In this document: piece after piece, positions 14,369 through 21,889 of the stretch
How the letters are laid out: every line of letters starts with the position of its first letter
How positions within the stretch are numbered: position 1 is the first letter of the stretch
Source of the DNA: CAYLNH01 sp964384625
GTDB lineage: Bacteria > Verrucomicrobiota > Lentisphaeria > JABSQK01
Length of the DNA stretch: 33,919 nt
Assembly: GCA_964384625.1 (NCBI GenBank)
Contig: CAYLNH010000047.1
Span: 1 to 33,919, forward strand
Direction: 5' to 3'
Translations under genes and position numbers: made by a program
The notes under the pieces: generated by a model
Database searches by the model: none
What the model was told of the DNA's origin: nothing
The model's input: the letters and a program-made list of their open reading frames with translations, nothing else

Positions 14369-16860
14369 TCCCGATCCAGCATGGCGGCGGCCTGGCTGGC
14401 CGTGGCGTAGGCGACATTGACGGCGACATGATCCCGCGCCCGCGCCTGCAGGTGCTCCCAGATCTTCAACCGGTCGGCTGCGGTCAACCGCGAGGCGCGC
14501 CTGGAAAATCCGAGAAACGTCGGCCGCGACGACAACGGCCGGTCGTGAATGTACAGCTTGCCGCGGAACGCCGGCAGGCCCGCGACCTCTTCAGCAACGA
14601 ACGACGGCAGAATCGCACAGCCGGTGCGGTCGCGCAAGAGCTTGCGGACGTTCTGGATGTCTGTGGCCACCGCTTCCGCCTGGCGGCCGGCAGCCCGGAT
14701 GGCCGCCGTGAACGGGTCGCCGTGGACGACGCGCACGGGTTCGGGCAGGGCTGCCAGACGGCCGCGGTATTCGTCCTTCGGCGTCGTCCGGGCCGCCGGC
14801 GTGACGACAACGTGGTCCTGGGTCATGATGCGCCAGCTCCGATGCCAGCGCCGGTGTTCGGCGGGCTCCTCGGCGGGCGGCGCCGGATGGCAGCGGACGA
14901 GATCAGCCAGGTCTTTGGATTCATACACCGGGAACATGGCGTCGGCCGCGCCCGTTCGAATCAGCTGCAGGCAGCGGCGGATCGGCAGGATGCGGATATT
15001 GGGTTGGAAGCCCGCATCGCTGAGGGCGTGGGCGACGAAGTCCGCCTGGATGCCGCGGACCTCGTTGTTCCGTCTGTAGGCGTCCGGGAAGCGTTCGGCG
15101 CAGACGACCAGGATCTCCCGGCCGTTGCCGGGCACGGCCGGCGGCCGGTCGGCCAGCGGGACGTCGGCAATGCTGCGGTCCGGGTCCTTTTTGGGCGCCC
15201 CGGGTTTCTCCAGCCAGTATTTGCGCGGCATGCGCGGGTTGAGTTTCGGCGAACGGTGCGGCAGCCGGATACGGCTCATGACGTCGTCCACCGCGGCGGC
15301 CAGCCGCTGCATGACGGTTTCGGGCGGGACGCCTTCGACTGCCATCTTGACGTGTTCATACCAGAGCGCGGCGATTGCCGGGTAGTGCGGCACGTTGAGC
15401 CCGGTATCGGTGAAAGCATGCTGGATGTCGCTGAGGTAGAATTCCACCAGCCCGCCCCAGCGATAGGCATTGGCCTGGGTCCAGGGATGCTTGAGCGTCG
15501 ACCGGCGGACCGGGGTGACGCCTTTCTCGAACTTGGCGACGGCGGCGATCTTCGAGGTGCAGAATTGTGCCCAGAGCCAGGCCGCCAGGCGGTAGTCGTG
15601 GCGGACGTTGGTGCAGATCGTGTGGGCTCCGATGTCTTTGTAGCCGATCTTCATGCCCTGCTGCCAGAACTTGCCCCGCGGCTGCGGCACCATGCGCCAG
15701 ACCGGCCGGCCGTCCCGGCGACACAGCGGTCCGGGCGTGGTGAACGACGGGACGAAATTCATGAACACGCTGCAGAAGTAGATCGTCTGTGCCACGTCGC
15801 CTTTCCCCAGCGCCCGCGCCATGTCGTGCCAGTTCATCTGCTGCGCCTCCGGCGGCGCGTATTGGCGCCAGTCAAGATACTTGCGCAGGGCATAGACCGC
15901 CGCCGGACTGTCCAGTGCCCCGCCGCGGTTGACCGACGCCCCGACCGGGACGCCGTGCAGGACGCGAATGCCGTACTCATCCACCGGCAGGCCGTTCGGC
16001 AAGCCCGGATCGCCGACGCCGGCGTTGCCGAGCTGGACGTCGGCAATGCGCCAGCCGAGACTCAGATCGTCGACCCGGTAGTAGTCCAGATGGCCGTAGG
16101 CCGAAACCGTCTTGCCGTCGGGATTCTTCATCTTGCGCCCCTTGAAGAAGGCGGCGATTTCTTCGTATTCCGCCCAGGTCTTGGGCACCGCCAACTCGCG
16201 GTTGAAACGCTTTTTGAAATCCGCCTGCGTCCGGCGGTCGGCGAACCAGTCGGTGCGGTACCAGTAGAGGATGGGAAAGGACTGGTCCGGAAGCTGGTAA
16301 ATGCGGCCGTCGTAGTCCTGCACCGCCTTCAGATTAAGGAAGTCCTCGAGATCCAGCCGGGGACTGGTGAACGCTTTGCCTTCGCCGGCCATGAAATCGC
16401 TCAGACACACCACCTTGCCTGAGCGCGTCACCAGTCCGAGATTGTCGGCGTCGAGAATGAAGTCGTGGTAGATCCGCCGGCCCGTGCTGATCTGTTTGGA
16501 GAAGCGATTGACCACCTCGCCTTCGTGCAGCAGGTCGTGACGCACCTTGATCCCCGTCAGCTTGTGAAACAGCGGCGCCAGCACGTCGCGCTCGTACTCA
16601 TGCACCGGCAGCGGCTCGGAACAGGAACGGATCTCAGCGCCGCCCAGACGCGCCGCCAGCGGCCGGGCGGTCTGCCGAAACCACCGCAGCTCGGTGCGAA
16701 GCTCCGCGGCCGACAGTGCCGACCGCACAAACTGCCCGGCCACGGCGTCGACCACCGCGGCGGAATCGTCCTGCGCCCCGCTGGCGCCGGCCCACAGTAA
16801 GGCCGCCAGGACAAGCACCCGGGGAGTCCGGTACAACATCTTTCTGTGAATCCGCTTCAT
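14365..16860 (-). CDS. Secreted fusion of two solute-binding domains (SBP family 1 + family 3), kinase-coupled
   Basis: 831 residues with a signal peptide (hydrophobic core about 12-25, cut near GASGAQ). Residues from about 70 to 550 resemble an extracellular solute-binding protein family 1 (sugar ABC type): VLAPLFHKLTGIKV, then YQLPDQSFPILYWYRTDWF, PKTWAEYEEIAAFFKG and VPVGASVNRGG. After a Pro-rich linker, residues about 580-820 form a second, family 3-like binding domain (GREILVVCAERFPDAYR, RTGAADAMFPVYESKDLADL, then GCAILPSFVAEEV). No ABC permease or ATPase gene lies nearby, and the gene overlaps the hybrid kinase by ATGA. A ligand-sensing rather than transport role is therefore likely. 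Either module could alternatively serve a distant transporter. The start at 16860 has AAGGG close upstream; an internal ATG at 16839 is possible. Confidence 0.82.
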   Translation of the reverse strand: MKRIHRKMLYRTPRVLVLAALLWAGASGAQDDSAAVVDAVAGQFVRSALSAAELRTELRWFRQTARPLAARLGGAEIRSCSEPLPVHEYERDVLAPLFHKLTGIKVRHDLLHEGEVVNRFSKQISTGRRIYHDFILDADNLGLVTRSGKVVCLSDFMAGEGKAFTSPRLDLEDFLNLKAVQDYDGRIYQLPDQSFPILYWYRTDWFADRRTQADFKKRFNRELAVPKTWAEYEEIAAFFKGRKMKNPDGKTVSAYGHLDYYRVDDLSLGWRIADVQLGNAGVGDPGLPNGLPVDEYGIRVLHGVPVGASVNRGGALDSPAAVYALRKYLDWRQYAPPEAQQMNWHDMARALGKGDVAQTIYFCSVFMNFVPSFTTPGPLCRRDGRPVWRMVPQPRGKFWQQGMKIGYKDIGAHTICTNVRHDYRLAAWLWAQFCTSKIAAVAKFEKGVTPVRRSTLKHPWTQANAYRWGGLVEFYLSDIQHAFTDTGLNVPHYPAIAALWYEHVKMAVEGVPPETVMQRLAAAVDDVMSRIRLPHRSPKLNPRMPRKYWLEKPGAPKKDPDRSIADVPLADRPPAVPGNGREILVVCAERFPDAYRRNNEVRGIQADFVAHALSDAGFQPNIRILPIRRCLQLIRTGAADAMFPVYESKDLADLVRCHPAPPAEEPAEHRRWHRSWRIMTQDHVVVTPAARTTPKDEYRGRLAALPEPVRVVHGDPFTAAIRAAGRQAEAVATDIQNVRKLLRDRTGCAILPSFVAEEVAGLPAFRGKLYIHDRPLSSRPTFLGFSRRASRLTAADRLKIWEHLQARARDHVAVNVAYATASQAAAMLDRE

Positions 16861-16893
16861 ATGCCCTTCACTCTCGCGGCGATCGCACGAAAA

Positions 16894-17778
16894 TCAACCG
16901 CCGCCGCCTCTTCGCCGCCGGCGCCAACGGCCCGGGGGCAGCCCCAGTTCCCGGCGGCAGGCACGGATGAACACGTCCGCACTGTTGAAACCGCAATGGA
17001 ACGCGATGGCCTTGACCGGCAGGTCCGTCGCTTCCAGATAATGTTTGGCGCGATCGATTCGCAGGCGACGCAGATATTGCCGGAACTCGACCCCGGCAAA
17101 GCGGCGGCAGAGGCGTGATATGTGGTTGGGGTGCAGCCTGAAGACACGGCCGACGTCGTCCCGCGTCAGCGGTTGTTCCAGGGCGTCCTCGAGATACAAG
17201 GTAATCGCCCGCCAGGTCTGGCGGGCTTTGCCCGGCGGCTTCGGCGGCGGTTGCTGCAGGAGGTCCCGTGCGGTGAGCAGCAGCAGTGCGATGAGGTGGA
17301 CGGCGGCGGCGGAATCGTCCCGGTCGGCGGCGTCCAGCAGCAGGTCCAGGAGCAGCCGGCCGTCACGGTTCAACCCCGGAAGGATCTGCGAGGTTTTGTG
17401 CGCCCAGTCGGGGCGAAAGGCGCTGCTGCAGCCGCGCGGCCGGTAATCAAGATGGTAGAGGCGGAGGAAATTCCGGCCGTAAACAAAGCCGATACTGGCG
17501 TAGCGCCGCGAGGTCGCGTTGGCAATCCACGTGTCGGCCGGCAGGACGATGGCATCGCCGGCCTGAAAGTCGATCGGCGCCGGCCGGCCCGGCAAGCGGT
17601 AACGGCCCACGCCCTGCAGGCAGACAAGCAGCCGCGGTTCCCTGGCGAAACTGTGGGCGTCGCGCGGCGGCGGTGCCGGCGCCGCGAAGTAAACGGCGCC
17701 GCCGATCGGCGCCGGAACGTTCGTCAGCAGCCGGCGGAAATAGCTGCGGTCGCCCTGGCTGTCGGTTCCGAGTGTCAT
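16894..17778 (-). CDS. AraC-family transcriptional regulator
   Basis: 294 residues from the ATG at 17778. The N-terminal half is a cupin-like AraC sensor (PRLLVCLQGVGRYRLPG, then FQAGDAIVLPADTWI). The C-terminal 100 residues hold the two AraC/XylS helix-turn-helices: LTRDDVGRVFRLHPNHISRLCRRF is split here by its two helices, followed by the signature LRRLRIDRAKHYLEATDLPVKAIA and a second HTH around CGFNSADVFIRACRRELG. The frame is open far upstream (to 18744) but there it is antisense to a pseudopilin gene. No Shine-Dalgarno is visible. The gene ends 33 bases before the solute-binding gene on the same strand, so AraC, sensor and kinase may form one operon. It diverges from a pseudopilin gene. 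Confidence 0.9.
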   Translation of the reverse strand: MTLGTDSQGDRSYFRRLLTNVPAPIGGAVYFAAPAPPPRDAHSFAREPRLLVCLQGVGRYRLPGRPAPIDFQAGDAIVLPADTWIANATSRRYASIGFVYGRNFLRLYHLDYRPRGCSSAFRPDWAHKTSQILPGLNRDGRLLLDLLLDAADRDDSAAAVHLIALLLLTARDLLQQPPPKPPGKARQTWRAITLYLEDALEQPLTRDDVGRVFRLHPNHISRLCRRFAGVEFRQYLRRLRIDRAKHYLEATDLPVKAIAFHCGFNSADVFIRACRRELGLPPGRWRRRRRGGGG

Positions 17779-17785
17779 CGTGATA

Positions 17786-17818
17786 ATGTTACAACCGATC
17801 GATAACTGTTGCAAACAG
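17786..17818 (-). promoter_or_regulatory. Putative AraC promoter and palindrome
   Basis: On the minus strand TTGCAA (17809-17814) and TAACAT (17786-17791) are separated by 17 bases. The -10 ends only seven bases before the AraC ATG and no ribosome-binding site is visible, so the transcript may be leaderless. CTGTT-GCA-AACAG (17806-17818) is a palindrome over the -35 and a candidate operator. Confidence 0.4.
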
Positions 17819-18018
17819 CCGCTTGTCTTGCATTCCGGCGGCGAGTATCCTATACCGCAAACGGGGACGCAAGAACCGCAAACCACAACCGAGGTGTGAT
17901 TGTGCGGGTTCGGAAACGGCAAAACCGGTTCACCGGGATCGAGGTTCGCGTCTGCCGGGCGAAGTCGACCCGGCGCAATGTGCCTGGAGCCCCCGCCTCC
18001 TGCGGGGCAGGGCGCGCG

Positions 18019-18828
18019 ATGAAGTGTACGCTCATTGAACTGCTGGCCGGCCAAGGCGCAGCCCAACGGGCGAAGCGCGTAATCAGGTTTACCCTGATTG
18101 AGCTTCTGGTGGCGATCGCGGTTATTGCGATCCTGGCGGCGTTGCTCTTGCCCGTGTTGTCGCGGGCGAAATACTCCGCCAACCTCGCGGTCTGTACCTC
18201 GAACCAGCGGCAGGTGGTCATGATGGCGCTGATGTACGCCGACGACAATGACGGGCGCTATGCCCCGGCCGTCGCCTATGATACTGCCGTCGACAACTGG
18301 AGCATACCCTACTGGATCGTCTATCACATGGACACGGCCGGCGGTCGGGCGCTGATTCACTATATGGGTGAGTATATCCAGGATCCGGAGATCTTCTTCT
18401 GTCCGCTGGTGCCGGGACGGCCGGAGGATACCCGCAACCGCTTTCTCGACGCCGATGTCCGATTTCTGAAGGGCTCCTACGCGCTGCTGTGGAACCACCG
18501 CAAGTATGACGGCATCAATGACTGGCAGGCGCCCCGCCGGGTCACTGACGGGACAAAACTGCTGACCGCCGACATGCTCTACTGGGTTGCCTTCGGCTAC
18601 GACGAAATGCGCTTCAACCACCATAACTTCAACCCGGACGTCCAGGCGAACAGCAACGACTGGGAGAGTTTCTGGATCATCCCGGGGCCGTCGACCATGG
18701 CGGTGCCGGCGACCACCCTCAATGCCGGTTATGCCGACGGCCATGTGGAAAGCTTCCCGAGCGACAAGACGGTGACGCTGTCAACGGATGCCTCTTCCTG
18801 GATCGTAATCCCCGACCGCTTTGATTAA
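18019..18828 (+). CDS. Pseudopilin-like protein with duplicated LIELL leader
   Basis: 269 residues from the ATG at 18019, preceded by a G-rich stretch; the open frame extends further upstream but is not protein-like. The leader contains a first TLIELL at residues 4-9 and the true FTLIELL at 24-30, preceded by Arg instead of Gly. A hydrophobic helix follows, then NQRQVVMMALMYADDNDGRY and the C-terminal NAGYADGHVESF, a recognisable form of the H-X9-DG terminus. It is divergent from the AraC gene (240 bp apart) and convergent with the next pseudopilin gene, the stop codons being two bases apart. Its leader DNA is nearly identical, in inverted orientation, to that of the convergent gene. Confidence 0.85.
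   Translation: MKCTLIELLAGQGAAQRAKRVIRFTLIELLVAIAVIAILAALLLPVLSRAKYSANLAVCTSNQRQVVMMALMYADDNDGRYAPAVAYDTAVDNWSIPYWIVYHMDTAGGRALIHYMGEYIQDPEIFFCPLVPGRPEDTRNRFLDADVRFLKGSYALLWNHRKYDGINDWQAPRRVTDGTKLLTADMLYWVAFGYDEMRFNHHNFNPDVQANSNDWESFWIIPGPSTMAVPATTLNAGYADGHVESFPSDKTVTLSTDASSWIVIPDRFD
18067..18112 (+). repeat. Leader repeat, copy 1 (inverted relative to 19619-19664)
   Basis: 46 bases encoding the end of the leader and the start of FTLIELL match the reverse complement of 19619-19664 with two mismatches. The match includes the identical core starting ATCAGGTTTACCCTGATTGA. Synonymous positions are conserved, unlike other pseudopilin genes in the window. Confidence 0.7.
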
Positions 18829-18830
18829 CC

Positions 18831-19766
18831 CTACTGCGGCGCCCCGGCCACGGCCGTGCCCCAGTACCAGAGGGCGCCGTTGCCCGCGTGCTGCAGCGAT
18901 TGGTTGCTCCAACTCAACGGCGAACCGTCATAGTATGTGACCGTTGCATCGGCTACGTGGGAGTCGGCGAACAGAACAAACTGGGCGTCCGGTTGGGTGA
19001 AATCATTGCCCTCCGGATGGTTGATCCGATAGCTGTTGCCCCAGTCGCCGCCGCCGGCCCAGTACACCTCGTCCGAACCGAGTACCCGTTCCTCCGGCCC
19101 CTCATCCGTTACCTTGATCGCCGGCGGCAGCGAACCCCAGTTGAAGGTGCTCTGTGAGGGGTGGGCTGTGCCGCAGCACTCCGCCGGGCCGCCGACGAAT
19201 TTGTCTTTGCTGAATCCTCCGACATAGGTGTAGTGATTGCGGTAGATCGTCTTCCAGTTGTTGGCGTTGAATTTTTCCCCAACGATCGGGTCCCGGCGAC
19301 TGGGACACGTGATCAAGGCATCCTCCAAACCGTATTCCTGCAGCGTCTGGTAGGGCGTACCGTAACGCCGAAACCAGGTTGGATCCGATCCCGCTTCCGG
19401 CAGGTTGTCGTAGTTCAGGTTGGCCGGGAAGGCAAAACTGCCGTTCCAATCGGAGATATAGGCTGCCGGGAAGTAATCATCGTGGTCGTCGGTAAACATG
19501 TGCGCCACGAGCCCCCATTGTTTCAGATTGCCGGTGCACGCCGTGCGCTTGGCCTGTTCCTTGGCCCGGCTGATCACGGGCAGCAGCATCGACGCCAGAA
19601 TGGCAATGATGGCGATGACCACCAGAAGCTCAATCAGGGTAAACCTGATCAAGCGCTTCGCCCGGCGCCAAGCCCCCGGCGCGCGGTATACTGCGCCGCG
19701 ACCGGCGAGCAGTTTTCTCCGCCTGCAGTCGGCGGGCGGTGGCACTGAAGTCTGGTGAAACACCAT
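18831..19766 (-). CDS. Pseudopilin-like protein (H-X9-DG-type)
   Basis: 311 residues. A long basic leader ends in RLIR-FTLIELL (Phe42; Arg instead of Gly at -1), then a hydrophobic helix, CTGNLKQWGLVAHMFTDDHDDYFP, a Cys-containing middle (LITCPSRRD) and the C-terminal FVLFADSHVADATV that corresponds to the H-X9-DG zone. The ATG at 19766 has no obvious Shine-Dalgarno, and internal starts cannot be excluded. A TTAACGTTAA site lies 17 bases upstream (19783-19792), so it probably belongs to the LacI-2 regulon although it is 13 kb away. It is convergent with the pseudopilin at 18019. Confidence 0.88.
   Translation of the reverse strand: MVFHQTSVPPPADCRRRKLLAGRGAVYRAPGAWRRAKRLIRFTLIELLVVIAIIAILASMLLPVISRAKEQAKRTACTGNLKQWGLVAHMFTDDHDDYFPAAYISDWNGSFAFPANLNYDNLPEAGSDPTWFRRYGTPYQTLQEYGLEDALITCPSRRDPIVGEKFNANNWKTIYRNHYTYVGGFSKDKFVGGPAECCGTAHPSQSTFNWGSLPPAIKVTDEGPEERVLGSDEVYWAGGGDWGNSYRINHPEGNDFTQPDAQFVLFADSHVADATVTYYDGSPLSWSNQSLQHAGNGALWYWGTAVAGAPQ
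19619..19664 (-). repeat. Leader repeat, copy 2 (inverted relative to 18067-18112)
   Basis: Reverse-complement partner of 18067-18112, 44 of 46 bases identical, lying at the 5' end of the convergent pseudopilin gene. The two copies face each other across about 1.5 kb. Confidence 0.7.
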
Positions 19767-19781
19767 GTCGGGGCACTCGGC

Positions 19782-19793
19782 ATTAACGTTAAC
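19782..19793. promoter_or_regulatory. LacI-2-type operator before the pseudopilin at 19766
   Basis: ATTAACGTTAAC contains the exact TTAACGTTAA palindrome (19783-19792) seen before LacI-2 and before the beta-helix gene. It sits between the pseudopilin start (19766, minus) and the TPR gene (19911, plus), so it could control either. Confidence 0.6.
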
Positions 19794-19910
19794 TCACATG
19801 CCAATATAGCCGCTGACCGCGCTGTTGGCAAGGGAATGTAGCGGATAACCTTGGCGGCGACGGTGATTTCGGCGTAAGGTGCAGTCGAACGTCAACCCGG
19901 GAGAGAGACG

Positions 19911-21476
19911 ATGATCTGGTCGAAGTGGATTCTGATCGCCTTGCTCACCGCGGCGCTGCCGCTGGGCGCTGCCGAGCCGACGCCGACGCAGAACGCCATG
20001 GCACTGGCCCAGCAGGGGCGCATCGACGCCGCGGCGGAAGTGCTGCGCGGCCATCTGCAGACGACCCCGACGGATGTGGAGGCCCGGGAACTGCTCGGCG
20101 CCTTGCTCGCCTACGACGGTAAACCCGATGCCGCAATTGCGGTTTGGACGGCGGGGCTGACCAAGACGAAGGAGGACCTGCCGCTGTTGCTGGCGATCGG
20201 CGCCATTCAGTTGCGGCGGGCCAGTGAGGGTCCCACGGTGAAGCACCGGCGCGGTTCCGTGCAGTACAGCCCGAGCCGGGACGAGGCCGCCGAGGCGGCG
20301 TTCAAGCAGAAGCACGCGGTGCTGGCGGTAAAGACCTTTGAAACGGCGCTGGCCCTGGAGCCGGAGCGCGGCCGAATCGCCTTGCGCCTGTGCGATGCCT
20401 ACTTTCGGACGCAAGCCTGGGAGAAAGCCGTGCCCTTCCTGCAGAAACAGGCGCGGCTGCATCCGGACGCGCCGATCTTTCTGGAGCGGCTGGGCAGCGC
20501 TCTGATCCGGCAGGGCAAACACCCCGAGGCCGCCAAGGCCTTTGACAACTGCGTGCTGCTGGACCGGCGCTACGTTGCCGCGCACCGCGGGCTGGCGGCG
20601 TACTACGACGGCGAGGGCAAGGACCCGACAAAGGCAACGTTGCATCGGCAGCAGGCCGCGTTTTATGCCTGGCTGCCGCGTTTTGTGGACGTGCCGTATA
20701 CGGACAAGAACTTCGAGACGTGTCAGATTCTGGCCGGCCGTCGCGGCGGCATCCGCGTGGATCCAAAGCAACGCGAGAAACGCATTCAAGCACTGATTGC
20801 TGAGAACTCGCCGACGGCATTGGGCTTCCTTGCCGCCCTCTGCTGGCATCACAGCGACCACGGCCCGCTGGAGGACCAGGCGTTTGCGGCCATCGAGAAG
20901 CAGGGCAAAACGGGTGTGCCGACGCTGATCGCGTTGGCCGAGAACGCGCAGACCATCTGCACGATCCGTCAGTCCATTCACGCGTTGGCCCGGCTGCAGG
21001 CGAAGGAGGCCTACCCCGTCATGGTCGACGCCTTGCAGCGGGATATCCGGCCGATGTGGGTGTCCGATGCGGCCGGAGCCCTGGCTGTTCTCGGCGATGA
21101 ACGAGCCGTGCCTGAATTGATCAAGATGGCCGATGTCACCCGCGTGCAGACGGCGAAAGATCGGGATAAGCAACCGATGAACCTGGGGGACGGTCGACTT
21201 GGCGCCCGGATCCGGGCCACGTTTGCTCTGGGCGCCTTCGCCGGTAAGAAGAAAGAGATCTCGAAGGTGCTCAATGAAGGACTGAAGAACGAACAGGTTG
21301 CCGTTGCCTGTCGCGCGGCTCTCTACCGCCTGAACCGCGAGCCGAAGGATCTGGACGCGCTTCGTGCCGCACTCGAACAGGACCGGAAGAGCATGGCCCG
21401 ATTCTATCTGGTGCAGGCAATGGCCGACAGCGGCAACGAGAACCTGAAGGAAGTCGCGAAAGAATTCGAAAAGTAG
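19911..21476 (+). CDS. Secreted TPR/HEAT-repeat-like protein
   Basis: 521 residues from the ATG at 19911, preceded by GGGAGAG. A signal peptide (WILIALLTAALPLGAAEP) ends near residue 22. Residues about 28-230 show TPR-like helical pairs (ALAQQGRIDAAAEVLRGHL, GKPDAAIAVWTAGL, ALALEPERGRIALRLCDAYF, GKHPEAAKAFDNCVLLD). From about 310 to 515 helical HEAT-like units follow (AGALAVLGDERAVPELIKM, GARIRATFALGAFAG, VACRAALYRL). No enzymatic motif is seen. It is probably a periplasmic or envelope scaffold. It is divergent from the pseudopilin at 19766, with a LacI-2-type operator between them. Confidence 0.8.
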   Translation: MIWSKWILIALLTAALPLGAAEPTPTQNAMALAQQGRIDAAAEVLRGHLQTTPTDVEARELLGALLAYDGKPDAAIAVWTAGLTKTKEDLPLLLAIGAIQLRRASEGPTVKHRRGSVQYSPSRDEAAEAAFKQKHAVLAVKTFETALALEPERGRIALRLCDAYFRTQAWEKAVPFLQKQARLHPDAPIFLERLGSALIRQGKHPEAAKAFDNCVLLDRRYVAAHRGLAAYYDGEGKDPTKATLHRQQAAFYAWLPRFVDVPYTDKNFETCQILAGRRGGIRVDPKQREKRIQALIAENSPTALGFLAALCWHHSDHGPLEDQAFAAIEKQGKTGVPTLIALAENAQTICTIRQSIHALARLQAKEAYPVMVDALQRDIRPMWVSDAAGALAVLGDERAVPELIKMADVTRVQTAKDRDKQPMNLGDGRLGARIRATFALGAFAGKKKEISKVLNEGLKNEQVAVACRAALYRLNREPKDLDALRAALEQDRKSMARFYLVQAMADSGNENLKEVAKEFEK

Positions 21477-21483
21477 CTGCACC

Positions 21484-21757
21484 TGCCGCGAAACGGGGTG
21501 GATCGTGTTCCTGATCTCCGGGGAAAAGGCCAGCTACAACTCCTTCAGAGTTGATCGTCGACGCAACCGATACCTGGGGTAGGCCCTGACGGCCAACCCC
21601 AGGCTGTAAACCGGCACGCCTTCAGCGTGAAGAAACCCGAGTGCAATCCGGCAGAGTTGTGTGCCGCAAGTTCGGTGGCAATGCCTGTCGCGAAACGGGG
21701 GCGGGTCGGGTCGCCGTTCTCTGCGAAGAAGGCCTACGGCAATTCCTTCAGTTCTGC
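21484..21757. repeat. Imperfect direct duplication, about 70 bases, 200 bases apart
   Basis: Segments 21484-21553 and 21685-21757 resemble each other. Both run from TG(C/T)CGCGAAACGGGG through GAA-AAGGCC and TAC to TCCTTCAG, with differences in between. The first copy overlaps the start of structured repeat family 2. Confidence 0.5.
21537..21629. repeat. Structured repeat family 2, copy A
   Basis: Three hairpins in a row: CAACTC-CTTCA-GAGTTG (21537-21553), CCTGGGGT...ACCCCAGG (21573-21603, with inner GGCC/GGCC), and CACGC-CTTCA-GCGTG (21615-21629). The two outer hairpins share the CTTCA loop. Copy B is at 23064-23150. Confidence 0.7.
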
Positions 21758-21812
21758 CGGCCCCACCACCAGCCCCGCCGTTTGCTCCGGACATCCGATG
21801 CTCAGATCGACC

Positions 21813-21841
21813 TTGATATATGCACGGGGTGTGGATATTGT
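21813..21841 (+). promoter_or_regulatory. GntR-2 promoter with TTGATATATGCA motif
   Basis: TTGATATATGCA (21813-21824) recurs before the 23454 operon and before the pseudopilin at 32616. Its first six bases can be a -35, with TATTGT 17 bases further (21836-21841) as the -10. It is the probable autoregulatory site of GntR-2. Confidence 0.6.
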
Positions 21842-21889
21842 TTTGGTATACGCATTAAAAAACGCCGGCGCCGATACCCGGAGGATACC

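Noticed and set aside
14365..16860. ABC importer operon
   Set aside because: Two solute-binding domains are present, but no permease or ATPase gene lies on either side; the neighbours are a kinase and an AraC regulator.
17779..18744. N-terminal extension of AraC to 616 residues
   Set aside because: The added part is antisense to a pseudopilin gene and shows no domain; the ATG at 17778 begins the cupin-type sensor domain.
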